64,000 bases of DNA from Poriferisodalis sp965214215 (lineage in GTDB: Bacteria > Actinomycetota > Acidimicrobiia > Acidimicrobiales > Poriferisodalaceae): contig NZ_CBDCBD010000003.1 in the NCBI RefSeq assembly GCF_965214215.1, forward strand, positions 1,426,001 to 1,490,000, read 5' to 3'. The stretch's first letter is position 1. Every line of letters starts with the position of its first letter. A program made the translations under genes and the position numbers. Shown in pieces: positions 50,159 to 58,813 of the stretch. A model generated the notes under the pieces. That model saw nothing but the letters and a program-made list of their open reading frames with translations. It was not told the DNA's origin and did not search any database.

Positions 50159-50668
50159 CTACGCCAGCCCGCTCGCGGATGCAGCGGCCCCGACGATCAG
50201 GCGGATCGGAGATTCGCGCCTGGTGACGACGCGAAGGTGACAGGCGTCGCCGTCGCGCAGCGAGGCCGCTGGTGCTTGCGGCATCTCCACGACGATCAGC
50301 GGTCGGCGGTCATCGGATGCAGCACCGGAGACTCCGATTCGCGCGACCCGGGCGTCCAGCGGCCCCTCGACGCCTGCGGCGTTTACGCGCGCTGACATCC
50401 CGACTGCTATGCGGCGCGCGTCCTGCGATGACAAGCGCGCTGTCGCATCGACGCCGTCGGACGCGGTGACGATGACGCAGGGGCCAGACACGCCGCGCTC
50501 AATTGTTCCGAAAACGGCCCAGCCCAGCAATCCGGCCAGCGCGCAGCCGAGCAGGGCCACAAAGAGCCATTCGTGCGGAGCGCTGATGCGCAGCAGACCG
50601 TCGATCGGCTCGCTGCGCCCGCGTCGCGCGTAGGCCTCGTCACGGAACAGCTGCCGACGCTCGGGCAT
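50159..50668 (-). CDS. Short NHLP-type HlyD-like secretion adaptor
   Basis: A 169-residue protein. The N-terminus RQLFRDEAYARRGRSEPIDGLLRISAPHEW followed by a TM helix (LFVALLGCALAGLLGWAVFG) is the signature of NHLP bacteriocin secretion proteins. The periplasm-side part is reduced to about 100 residues of beta-barrel-like sequence; the long coiled-coil hairpin and lipoyl half-domains of ordinary HlyD proteins are absent. It probably links the two ABC proteins to the cell envelope. First gene of the exporter operon, downstream of the hairpin at 50719. Confidence 0.8.
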   Translation of the reverse strand: MPERRQLFRDEAYARRGRSEPIDGLLRISAPHEWLFVALLGCALAGLLGWAVFGTIERGVSGPCVIVTASDGVDATARLSSQDARRIAVGMSARVNAAGVEGPLDARVARIGVSGAASDDRRPLIVVEMPQAPAASLRDGDACHLRVVTRRESPIRLIVGAAASASGLA

Positions 50669-50718
50669 CTGGAATCACCCTCCGGTGCTGGCCGTTGCGT
50701 CCGTTGAGCGCGAAAGAA

Positions 50719-50753
50719 CCGGGTGCTGCCGCCATTGTGTCGGCAGCACCCGG
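50719..50753 (-). terminator. Strong hairpin between precursor gene and exporter genes
   Basis: CCGGGTGCTGCCG and its perfect complement form a 13-bp stem with a 9-nt loop. On the minus strand it is followed by TTCTTTC, resembling an intrinsic terminator. Placed 97 nt after the precursor stop and 50 nt before the adaptor start, it may terminate most transcripts so that the precursor is made in excess of the exporter. Confidence 0.75.
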
Positions 50754-50849
50754 CGTGTCGGGGCGTGTGGCTGAGGCCAGAGGCCTAACCGTCGCAGCGA
50801 GGCGAGCGCTCGGTCGTGCCGGTCACGCCGCCGGTTTCGCCGGCTCGGG

Positions 50850-51011
50850 TCAGATGGTCGCCTGCCAAGGCTGCTGGTTCGCGTTGTACGCATTCCTCTT
50901 GCCGGAACCCGAACCGCCGCTGACGTTGTCCAGCTCCTCAGGCGAGAGTTCACGGTTGTCGGCAACCTCGGCTTCGGGCTCGTCAACAGTCGCTTCGCTG
51001 TGTTCGTCCAT
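50850..51011 (-). CDS. Double-glycine leader precursor peptide (putative bacteriocin/RiPP), 53 aa
   Basis: A 53-residue ORF with GGAGGA just before its ATG. Residues 1-33 are an acidic leader (MDEHSEATVDEPEAEVADN...) ending ELSPEELDNVSGG, the conserved double-glycine leader motif recognised by C39 peptidases. The predicted core is 20 residues, SGSGKRN...PWQATI, with two Ser, one Thr, one Tyr, one Trp, four Asn-rich positions and no Cys. It sits directly upstream of the NHLP export genes on the same strand, separated by a strong hairpin. No lanthipeptide synthetase, radical SAM, cyclodehydratase or other modifying enzyme is in the flanking 10 kb, so it may be exported unmodified or modified by a distant enzyme. 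Core function is unknown. Confidence 0.82.
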   Translation of the reverse strand: MDEHSEATVDEPEAEVADNRELSPEELDNVSGGSGSGKRNAYNANQQPWQATI

Positions 51012-51116
51012 GACTTCCTCCTACGTTTCCCGAAAAATACCACGGCCTCAAACGTCGCTGGCCCCTTTGTTCGCGAAGCCTGTCAGCGGAACGAAGTGAC
51101 GCCACTCGAGATCGTT

Positions 51117-53453
51117 CTACTCGTCGGCGTCGATGACGACGAGGAGTTCACCGTTGTTGACTTGGTCGCCGACGGTCGCGCGCACCTCGGCCACTTCGCC
51201 GTCTGCAGGCGCAGCGATCTGGTGCTCCATCTTCATGGCCTCCATCACCACGAGCACTTGGCCGGCGCTCACTCGGTCGCCGGGCTGAACGTCGACGATC
51301 AGCACCTTGCCGGGCATCGGCGCAACCAAACCGCCCTCGACCGCCTCGGCGTCGGGATCGGGAAAGCGAGAACGCTGCACGAACGACACCGTTCCGCCGA
51401 CGGGGCCTGCGGCGTGCCAGCGGTTGCCGCGTCGGCTGAGCTCCCACGCGCCGCGAAATCCCGCGAGGCCCGGCACCGGCACTTCGATGTCCACGGTTGC
51501 GTCCACATCGGATGCATCGGCGGTGTCGCCCGAGAGCGCCCCTGTGCCCGAGAGCGGGCGAAGCTCGATGCCATGGGTGCGCACCGACCAGTCGGTGAAC
51601 GGCGGCACGCCGTCGGCATCGTCCCCGCTGCCGCTGCCGCTGCCGCTGCCGCCGCCGGCGGAAGCACTGGTCTCGCCGCCTCCAGCGCCTCCAGCGTCGG
51701 GTCCGCCGCCAGGCTCGTCGTTGCCGATGCCCGCGTACGGCCCGCTCTGCGGCAGTTTCCCGACGCGCATCGTCCAGCTCCCGTCGCGCTGGCGGCGGTA
51801 CTGCACGCTTGCCTCGACGAGCGCGTTTGCGGCCGTGGCCCACAGCGGCAGCACTTCGTCAGGCATGGCGCTGTTGCGGTACCCCGATGTCATGAACTGC
51901 AGCTGCGCGGCGGCTTGCCGGTTGCATTCCTGTGAGACCAAGGCGACCGCTGCCGCTGCGGTGCGGACAAAGAGCGGATGATGCGACGGCTCTTGGGCTG
52001 AGAGGCCGCCGCTGGGCAGGCCGGACTCATCGGCATCGCCACCCTCGCCCTCGCCGCCCGGTTCGCCATGTCCGAAGTAGACCCGGTGGATGAAATCGGT
52101 GGTGGTGTCGCCGGCGAGAAATTCGTCGCTGCGCAGCACTGCGCACAGGAAGTCGCGGTTGGTGACGACGCCGCCGAGGCGGGTGCGGTCGAGCGCTGAT
52201 GCCAAGCCGAGCGCAGCCTCGGTTCGTGTCGGCGCCGCCATGACCACCTTGGCCAGCATCGGGTCGAACTCGGTGCCGACCACCGATCCCAACTCGATGC
52301 CCGAGTCGAAGCGCGCCCCCAGCTCAGTTGCGGGCGCCCACAGCTCGACGGTGCCCGTGGCGGGCAGGAAACCGCTGGCGGGGTCCTCCGCGTACAGGCG
52401 GGCCTCAACGGCGTGCCCCGTGATGGCCAAGTCGTCCTGGCCGTAGCCCAGCGGTTCCCCCGCGGCAATGCGGATCTGTTCACGCACCAAGTCGAGGCCA
52501 GTGATCTCCTCGGTGACTGGATGCTCGACCTGCAAGCGCGTGTTGACCTCGAGAAACCAGAACTCGGCATCATCGCCGCTGCCTTCGAGCAGGAACTCCA
52601 CGGTCCCCGCGGAGTGGTAGCCGATGGTGCTGACGGCGGCGACCGCTGCTGCGCCCATGCGTTCACGCAGAGCTGGGGTGACCGCCGGCGACGGCGCTTC
52701 CTCGATCACCTTTTGATGGCGCCGTTGGATCGAGCATTCCCGTTCGAAGCAGTGCAGGACGTTCCCGTGGGTGTCGCCGAGCACTTGGATTTCGACATGG
52801 CGCGAGGCCAGCAGGTAGCGCTCCAGGAATACGGTGTCGTCGCCGAAGGCGCCGGCCGCCTCGCGCCGAGCTCCAGCGACAGCATCTTCGAGTTCGGCAG
52901 CGTCGTCGACGATGCGCATGCCCTTGCCGCCACCGCCTGCGGATGCCTTGACCAGCAGGGGATAGCCCACGCCAGCCGCGGCCGCTGTCAGGTCGTCGTG
53001 CGACATCGCGTCATCGACCGGCACGGATGGCAGCGTCGGTACGCCGGCGGCGACCATCGTCTCCTTGGCAGCGAGCTTGTCGCCCATGGCTGCGATGGCC
53101 GACGGGGGCGGGCCCACCCAGGTGAGCCCGGCGTCGGTGACGGCTCGGGCAAAAGCGGCGTTCTCGGACAGGAAGCCGTAGCCAGGATGGACGGCATCGG
53201 CGCCGCTGTGCTGCGCAGCCGCGAGCACCTTGTCGATGGACAAGTACGACTCGGCCGCGGATCGCCCGCCGAGCGGTATCGAGAGATCGGCGTCGGCCAC
53301 AAAGGGTGCTTCGGAGTCGCCTTCGGAATAGACCGCAACGGTCGAGATGCCCATCGAGCGTGCGGTACGAAAGACGCGACGGGCGATCTCGCCGCGGTTG
53401 GCAACAAGCAGTCGCCGGATCGGGCGGCGAGGGTTCGGTGTGTTCTCGCTCAC
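51117..53453 (-). CDS. Acyl-CoA carboxylase alpha subunit (biotin carboxylase + BCCP)
   Basis: A 778-residue fused subunit. The biotin carboxylase part (1-450) has RRLLVANRGEIARRVFRTARSMGISTVAVYSEGDSEAPFV, the ATP-grasp loop KASAGGGGKGMRIV and FLEVNTRLQVEHPVTEEITGLDLV. After a Gly/Ser-rich linker, the C-terminal BCCP domain carries the biotinylation motif EAMKMEH. It carboxylates biotin with ATP and bicarbonate for the beta subunit encoded next. Acetyl-, propionyl- or methylcrotonyl-CoA are possible final substrates. GGGAGG precedes the GTG start. Confidence 0.93.
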   Translation of the reverse strand: MSENTPNPRRPIRRLLVANRGEIARRVFRTARSMGISTVAVYSEGDSEAPFVADADLSIPLGGRSAAESYLSIDKVLAAAQHSGADAVHPGYGFLSENAAFARAVTDAGLTWVGPPPSAIAAMGDKLAAKETMVAAGVPTLPSVPVDDAMSHDDLTAAAAGVGYPLLVKASAGGGGKGMRIVDDAAELEDAVAGARREAAGAFGDDTVFLERYLLASRHVEIQVLGDTHGNVLHCFERECSIQRRHQKVIEEAPSPAVTPALRERMGAAAVAAVSTIGYHSAGTVEFLLEGSGDDAEFWFLEVNTRLQVEHPVTEEITGLDLVREQIRIAAGEPLGYGQDDLAITGHAVEARLYAEDPASGFLPATGTVELWAPATELGARFDSGIELGSVVGTEFDPMLAKVVMAAPTRTEAALGLASALDRTRLGGVVTNRDFLCAVLRSDEFLAGDTTTDFIHRVYFGHGEPGGEGEGGDADESGLPSGGLSAQEPSHHPLFVRTAAAAVALVSQECNRQAAAQLQFMTSGYRNSAMPDEVLPLWATAANALVEASVQYRRQRDGSWTMRVGKLPQSGPYAGIGNDEPGGGPDAGGAGGGETSASAGGGSGSGSGSGDDADGVPPFTDWSVRTHGIELRPLSGTGALSGDTADASDVDATVDIEVPVPGLAGFRGAWELSRRGNRWHAAGPVGGTVSFVQRSRFPDPDAEAVEGGLVAPMPGKVLIVDVQPGDRVSAGQVLVVMEAMKMEHQIAAPADGEVAEVRATVGDQVNNGELLVVIDADE

Positions 53454-53531
53454 AGCAGCCTCCCGACATCCACAAGACCGGCACTGTTGCGGCGTCTTGC
53501 GTTGGTGCTCCGTGTGGTCATCGCACTGCCC

Positions 53532-55157
53532 TTACATCCGAAAGACGCCGAATCCGTCGGCGCCCTTGATCTCGTTGTTGTGACAGACCGACAGCGACAT
53601 GGCGATCACGTCGCGGGTGTCGCGGGGGTCGATCACGCCGTCGTCGGTCACGCGCCCGCTGGCGTAGGCGGAGAGCGATTTGAGTTCGTGATAGTGCTCG
53701 ACCTGCTCGGTGATCTTGCGATCGGCTTCCTCGTCGAACTCGATGCCGCGTCGCATCGCCTGGCCTCGCCGCACGATCGACATCACCCCGGCGATCTGCT
53801 TCGGGCCCATGATGGCGATCTTGGCGGTCGGCCACAGGTAGGTGAAGCGGGTGTTGAACGCCCGTCCCGACATGCCGTAGTTCCCGGCGCCATAGCTGTT
53901 GCCCAGGATGACCGTGATGTGGGGGACCATCGAGTTCGACACGGCGTTGATCATCTTCGAGCCGTTCTTGACGATGCCGCCCTGCTCGAAGTCCTTGCCG
54001 ACCATGTAGCCGGTGATGTTCTGCAAGAACACCAGCGGGATGTCCTGCTGGTTGCAGAGTTGGATGAACTGGGTGGCCTTCTCGGAGCTGTCGCTGAACA
54101 GCGGGCCGTTGTTGCCCAGGATCCCAACAGGGAAGCCGTGGACGGACGCCCAGCCGCAGATGAGCGCGGTGCCGTAGCGGGCCTTGAATTCCTCGAAGCG
54201 GGAGCCGTCGGTGATGCGGGCGATGACCTCGCGGCAGTCGATCAGCGTCTGCAGGTCTCGCGGCATCAGCCCGAGCAGCTCCTCGGGATCATGCACTGGC
54301 GGGTCGGCCGGCATCGTCGGTCCCGGACCCCGCTTGCGCCAGTTGAGGTGCGCCACGACCTCCCGGCAGATGCGCAGCGCATCTGATTCGTCTTCGGCCA
54401 GGTAGTCGGCGAGCCCTGAGATCTCGGCGTGCATCTGTGCGCCGCCCAGCGTCTCGTCGTCGGAATCCTCGCCGGTCGCCATCTTCACCAGCGGCGGTCC
54501 GCCCAGGAAGACCTTCGACTGGTTGCGGATGAAGATGTTGTAGTCGCTCATGCCCGGCTGGTAGGCGCCGCCGGCGGTGGAGCTGCCGAAGACCACCGAG
54601 ATCGAGGGAATCTTCAGCTTCGACAGTTCGGTCACGTCGTAGAACAGCCGGCCCGACTCGGCGAAGTGACTTTCCTGTTCACGCATCTGCCGCTCGGGAT
54701 CGTCGTCGCCCCGCAGGTCGCCGCCGGCTGATTCGACGAATTGAATGTACGGCAGCCGGTTCTCGCGGGAGATCTCGATGGCCCGCATGATCTTGCGGCC
54801 CGCGAACACGGTGATGGCGCCGCCGAGCACGGTCGGGTCGTTGCCCTCGATCATGCACTCGACGCCGTTCACGACGCCGATGCCCATCACCAGCCCGCCG
54901 CCCACGGCGTAGTTCGAGCAGTAGCCGGCGAGCGAACTGATCTCGTAGAACGGCGAGTCTCGATCCACCAGCATCGAGATGCGTTCGCGCACCGGCATCT
55001 TGTCCCGGCTGCGCATGCGCGCCATCGCCCGAGGCCCGCCTCCCGCCGCGGCTTGGCGCTGCAGCTCGTCCAGCTCGGCGAGTTGTTCGCTCATGTCGTC
55101 GCAGTTCTTCGTGAACCACTCCGCAGAGGTGTCGATGTGGGATCGCAGTACCGGCAT
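53532..55157 (-). CDS. Acyl-CoA carboxylase carboxyltransferase (beta) subunit
   Basis: A 541-residue carboxyltransferase of the crotonase-like fold. Start MPVLRSHIDTSAEW. The N-terminal half holds VNGVECMIEGNDPTVLGGAITVFAGRKIMRAIEISRENRLPYIQFVESAGGDL; the C-terminal half holds NNGPLFSDSSEKATQFIQLCNQQDIPLVFLQNITGYMVGKDFEQGGIVKNGSKM and TVILGNSYGAGNYGMSGRAF. These are the oxyanion-hole segments of methylcrotonyl- and related acyl-CoA carboxylases. The alpha subunit follows 78 nt downstream. The upstream open frame to 55283 is not family-like; TGGAG lies before the ATG at 55157. Confidence 0.92.
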   Translation of the reverse strand: MPVLRSHIDTSAEWFTKNCDDMSEQLAELDELQRQAAAGGGPRAMARMRSRDKMPVRERISMLVDRDSPFYEISSLAGYCSNYAVGGGLVMGIGVVNGVECMIEGNDPTVLGGAITVFAGRKIMRAIEISRENRLPYIQFVESAGGDLRGDDDPERQMREQESHFAESGRLFYDVTELSKLKIPSISVVFGSSTAGGAYQPGMSDYNIFIRNQSKVFLGGPPLVKMATGEDSDDETLGGAQMHAEISGLADYLAEDESDALRICREVVAHLNWRKRGPGPTMPADPPVHDPEELLGLMPRDLQTLIDCREVIARITDGSRFEEFKARYGTALICGWASVHGFPVGILGNNGPLFSDSSEKATQFIQLCNQQDIPLVFLQNITGYMVGKDFEQGGIVKNGSKMINAVSNSMVPHITVILGNSYGAGNYGMSGRAFNTRFTYLWPTAKIAIMGPKQIAGVMSIVRRGQAMRRGIEFDEEADRKITEQVEHYHELKSLSAYASGRVTDDGVIDPRDTRDVIAMSLSVCHNNEIKGADGFGVFRM

Positions 55158-55288
55158 GTGACTCCAGCGGACTATCGGTGCGCCCGTCCACGGCTCGACT
55201 ATCGGGGACGCAGGCGTGAAGTGCCGAAGTCTGCTTGACACAGCCCGCGATTGCTCCACTCGTCTCCGAGCGGGACAGGGCAATCGTC

Positions 55289-55468
55289 TCCCGGCTGCGA
55301 GCGATGTACATCCATCGATTGCGAACCCTCAGCCGACGGCACTCGTGAGCCGGCCCGTTCAACGATGTCCACACCCATCGCTGACAGGAGCGAAACCACC
55401 GTGGCCCAGCGAAAGTTGGCCGGCGTGCGGCGCCAGTCCGCGGTGAAGCGTCGCACGGCGCGCACCAC
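55289..55468 (-). pseudogene. hicA-like remnant
   Basis: The frame NFRWATVVSLLSAMGVDIVERAGSRVPSAEGSQSMDVHRSQPG is nearly the same as the body of the hicA product at 58562, but the C-terminal part (RPHPGPEVTRHTIRDIVRF) is replaced by unrelated sequence and no start or partner antitoxin is present. It lies just downstream of the Calx-beta gene and shares a 130-bp direct repeat with the intact hicA. Decayed duplicate. Confidence 0.75.
55301..55430. repeat. 130-bp direct repeat, left copy
   Basis: About 85% identical over 130 bp to 58640-58769 in the same orientation. Both copies are hicA coding sequence, and together they flank the Calx-beta gene. Confidence 0.8.
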
Positions 55469-55481
55469 CGGACAGGAAGGG

Positions 55482-58068
55482 CTAGGGGGTGTTGTCCGAC
55501 GCCAGGATCGTGGCGTGTCCGACATCGTCGCCCAAGGCCGCGCCGCGGGGATTCCACAGCCGCACGATGAAGTTTTCGTCGCGTTCCGCGATGTCGTCGT
55601 CCACCAGTTCGATTTCGACGTACTTGTGGTCTTCGCCGCCGGCGAATGTCAAGGTGCGGTATGTGGGGACGAAGTCGGTGTGCGGGCGTGCCGTTCCCGA
55701 CTGGACGTTGTATTCGACCGTCACAGTGCCGTCAGGATGAACCGGGCGATCCAGCGAGACGCTGAACCATGCTCGTCCGCTCTCCTCGGTTGCTCCCTGG
55801 CCGTCGTCTCCGTCGCTGATCGACACCACCGGCATCTGCGGGGCCGCGCCGTCGTTGTCATAGACGATGACGGCACCCCGATACGACAGGCTGGAGATGT
55901 AGCGGTCGTCCTCGGGTATCTCGACTTCGACGAACACGGGGCCGTCAGCTTCGTCGATGCGGTCGTCGACGGTGCGCACGCTGAATGTCTGCCGGGTGTA
56001 GTCAATTAGCGACGCCTCTCCCAGGTACGTGACGGTCTGGCTGCCCTCGTGGGCGGGGATGATGAAATCGCTGGTATAGGACGAATCGCCTTCGTAGCCG
56101 TCGGTGACGGTGACGGTGATCGGCAGGTCGTCCTCAGGCGGCGGCGTGGCCGTGAGCGTGAACGTGAATGGCTGGCCTTCGACGACGGCGGGCTGCACCG
56201 ACAGCGAGATGACCGGCGTTGCCCGCGGCGCGTCGAACGGATCGGGTTCGATGGTGCCGGTCGCCGTGCCGGCTGCGATGTCGGCGGGGCCGATGATCTT
56301 GGTGATCACCAGTTCCATGGTCTCAGCTTCTTCGTGTTCGTCATCGTTGTATACCCGGATCGACGTGTGCTTCGTCAGCGCCGTCTCCCCGGGCCGGAAC
56401 CACACTGCGCCCCGATGCGCGCGGTAGTCCTGTCCGGCAGTCGCGGGATGGGCGGCGTTCGGCGTCTCGCGTGTCTCGTAGAGAATGAACAGCCACTCGT
56501 CGGTCGGGCTGCTGAGGGTGAACGGGAAACGCAGCCGCGGCAGCTCGGTGCGAGAGTTCTCTCGAATCGTCGCGTCGCCGACCGAGACGGTGCGTACACC
56601 CACGGCGGCATCGTCGTCGTTGATGCGCACCGAGGCAGATGCGGTGCGGCCGACGTTGTAGTGGTCGCCGTTGAGCACGGTGGCCGTAATCGAGCCGGCT
56701 CGTTCATCGGTGTCGTCGTCGTCGGTGGAGACTTCCCACCTACCGATGCCGTCAGGCCCAATCGAGACGGCAGTCTCCCACCGCAGGGCGCCGCCTACGT
56801 AATCGCCGACAACGTCGGCTCGCAGATTCACACTGATGCCGTACACCGGGGGCGGATCGGCGATCAGCCGGAACGCGGCCGTCTCGCCTTCGATGACGCC
56901 CGACCCGACAGGTGTGATGTTCACCTTGGTGGTGCCCAGGTCGCGCACAGCAACCGTCGCCATGCTCGGTGAGGTGACCAGGTAGCCAGAGCCCGCTATC
57001 ACTGTCACCGAGACTGATCCGTCGGGTTCGCCGAACGCGTCGTAGACGGTCGGCACCGTCAAGGTTGCGACACCACTGGAGCCAACGGTCACCTCGCGTA
57101 GACCGATCTCGCCGCTGAGACCGAAGTCACCAGTCGCCGAGACGTCCACAGTCAGGTCCAGGTCGGCGGCAGGTGCCGGGTCGGCGGTGAGGGTGAAGGC
57201 GGCTGTGCCGCCCTCGTCGATGTCAGATGCGGCGGCGACGCTCACACGGGGCGTGGGCGTACCTCCGTCGGTCACCTCGACGGTCACCGAGGGCCGGGTG
57301 CCCAGGCTGTAGCCGGTGCCTTCGAGCACCGTGACGGTGATCGAGCCGTCGTCTTCGTCGACGCCGTCATCGGTGGTGGCGACCGACAGCGTCCCTCGGC
57401 CGTTGGCCCCGATGATCACCGTCCTGGTGCCGGTTTGGCCCTCGGACGCGAAGTCACCGTGCTGGGCGATGTCCACATTCACCGGGAAGCTGCTTGCTGG
57501 GCGGGGATTGGCGCTCAGTGTGAAGGTGGCGGTGCCGCCCTCCCTGATCGCCGAGCCCGCCTTGACGCTGATCGAAGGATCCGAGATGTCGATTCTGGGA
57601 TCGTCGTTGTCGGTCAAGACGGCCGTACCTGACGCCCAACCTTGGACGACCGTGTAGCCGCTGCCCGGGTTGACGGTCATGGTGACCGATCCGTCGGCTT
57701 CGTGGGTGTTGTCGTCGATCGTCGGGATGCTGATGGTCGTCTGCGTCCGGTTGGCGTTCGAAACGGTGGTGACCGTTCGGCGTCCGAGCTGCGATGCCGA
57801 TACATAGCTGCCGTGCTGGCTGAAGGTGACGTTCACGCGGATCGGCTTGGACAGCTTTCCGTGAACTATCTGGAATTTCGCCGTGTCACCTTCTACGTAG
57901 GTGTCCCCGGCGAAGCCGGCGATGTCGGGCAGACTGTCGTCAGCGGCTGCGGGTCTTGCATTGGATACCGAGATGGTGAGCAGCGGTGCTGCCAGCAACG
58001 CCAGCGTCGCAAAGATCCGAGACGCGCGCCCCGGTCCCGGGGGGGGGTCGAAGCTTGCCTGTGTCCAC
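55482..58068 (-). CDS. Secreted Calx-beta repeat protein with a homopolymer frame switch at its start
   Basis: A protein of about 860 residues built from seven or so Calx-beta-type modules. Repeated motifs are EGGTATFTL, DGSITVTVLEGTGY and DDGVDEDDGS, typical calcium-binding beta-sandwich repeats of surface or extracellular adhesins. The best start is GTG at 58068, 6 nt after GAGGAG. It reads MDTGKLRPPPGPGRAS and a clear signal peptide (RIFATLALLAAPLLTISV, ending near ARPAAADD), but only if the C-run at 58039-58047 has 8 rather than 9 bases. In the sequence given, this start is out of frame by one base; an in-frame alternative opens at 58151 without an SD. Confidence 0.8.
58039..58047 (-). 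repeat. Run of nine C (G on plus strand), candidate phase-variation tract
   Basis: Nine consecutive C on the coding strand, 18 nt downstream of the GTG at 58068. Eight (or eleven) C would join the SD-supported start to the Calx-beta frame; nine stops translation after about 43 codons. Confidence 0.6.
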
Positions 58069-58322
58069 GCTGTTCTCCTCGCGGCGGGAATGATCTTCGC
58101 AAAGCCCAGTACGAGTACCAGACATGCACCGCCACGGCAACCCCACATCAACTGCGCCTCGGTTGCCTACCTGCCCGCTGAAGGCACGAGCTATTCCACG
58201 AGGACGGCTTCTCGTCCTTCAGTGACCAGGGCGACTTGCAATCGCGGCGAGGGTGTGCTCAGGCAGACGTCGGCATCCGGATGCCCGCGGCCGAGTGCCG
58301 CCAAGCCGGGCCAGCGAATCTT

Positions 58323-58562
58323 CTATGCCGAGTGAGACGGCGACACAGCGCTCGGCGCCGGTGCGATCGGGTCGATCTGGAGTTCCTTGCACCCTTCGAG
58401 ATAGCTGTCGATCGAGCACTGGAATTCTCGCTTGAGGCTGGCCGCATCGGTGGCTTCGGCATTGGCGATGGGGTAGATGCCGCTGTTGATCACGCGCGCG
58501 TGCAGCACACCCGTCTCGTCGTCCACGGAGACCTCGCCGATGTATCCCCTGTATTCGAGCAT
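58323..58562 (-). CDS. hicB: HicB-like antitoxin, C-terminally short
   Basis: A 79-residue protein starting MLEYRGYIGEVSVDDETGVLHARVINSGIYPIANAEATDAASLKREFQCSIDSYLEGCKELQIDP, the partial RNase H-like fold of HicB antitoxins that binds HicA. Typical HicB proteins continue with a ribbon-helix-helix or HTH DNA-binding region; here only a short Ser/Pro tail (IAPAPSAVSPSHSA) remains, so autoregulation is probably lost. Its ATG shares one base with the hicA stop (TGATG), giving tight coupling. Confidence 0.8.
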   Translation of the reverse strand: MLEYRGYIGEVSVDDETGVLHARVINSGIYPIANAEATDAASLKREFQCSIDSYLEGCKELQIDPIAPAPSAVSPSHSA

Positions 58563-58813
58563 CAACCAGCCTCGATGCACTCGACGAACCTGACGATGTC
58601 GCGGATCGTGTGCCGTGTCACTTCGGGTCCCGGATGCGGGCGATGCACAACCATCGATTGCGAGCCCTTGGCCAACTGTACTCGCGAGCCGGCCCGCTCA
58701 ACGATGTCCACGCCCATCGCTGACAGGAGCGAAACCACCTCGGCCCAGCGGATGTTGGTCGGCGTGGGAACACCTCGCATGCGCTGAAGGGTTCGTAGTT
58801 GTCGGCGCTGCAT
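58562..58813 (-). CDS. hicA: HicA-like mRNA interferase toxin
   Basis: An 83-residue HicA-family protein: RQLRTLQRMRGVPTPTNIRWAEVVSLLSAMGVDIVERAGSRVQLAKGSQSMVVHRPHPGPEVTRHTIRDIVRFVE. The double-stranded-RNA-binding-like fold and the conserved His57 and HRPHP motif are typical. The ATG at 58813 is chosen as the family N-terminus; the open frame upstream is not similar to anything. Gene order toxin-antitoxin with 1-nt overlap is usual for hicAB. A decayed duplicate lies at 55289. Confidence 0.82.
   Translation of the reverse strand: MQRRQLRTLQRMRGVPTPTNIRWAEVVSLLSAMGVDIVERAGSRVQLAKGSQSMVVHRPHPGPEVTRHTIRDIVRFVECIEAG
58640..58769. repeat. 130-bp direct repeat, right copy
   Basis: Partner of 55301-55430; inside intact hicA. 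The two copies lie 3.3 kb apart. Confidence 0.8.

Noticed and set aside
50675..51043. Longer minus-strand ORF overlapping the precursor peptide
   Set aside because: Arg/Ser/Thr-rich shadow frame without SD; the 53-aa frame has SD, leader motif and context.
54679..55557. Long minus-strand ORF over the carboxylase start and the hicA remnant
   Set aside because: Arg-rich shadow of the carboxyltransferase and hicA frames; codon pattern matches the other frames.
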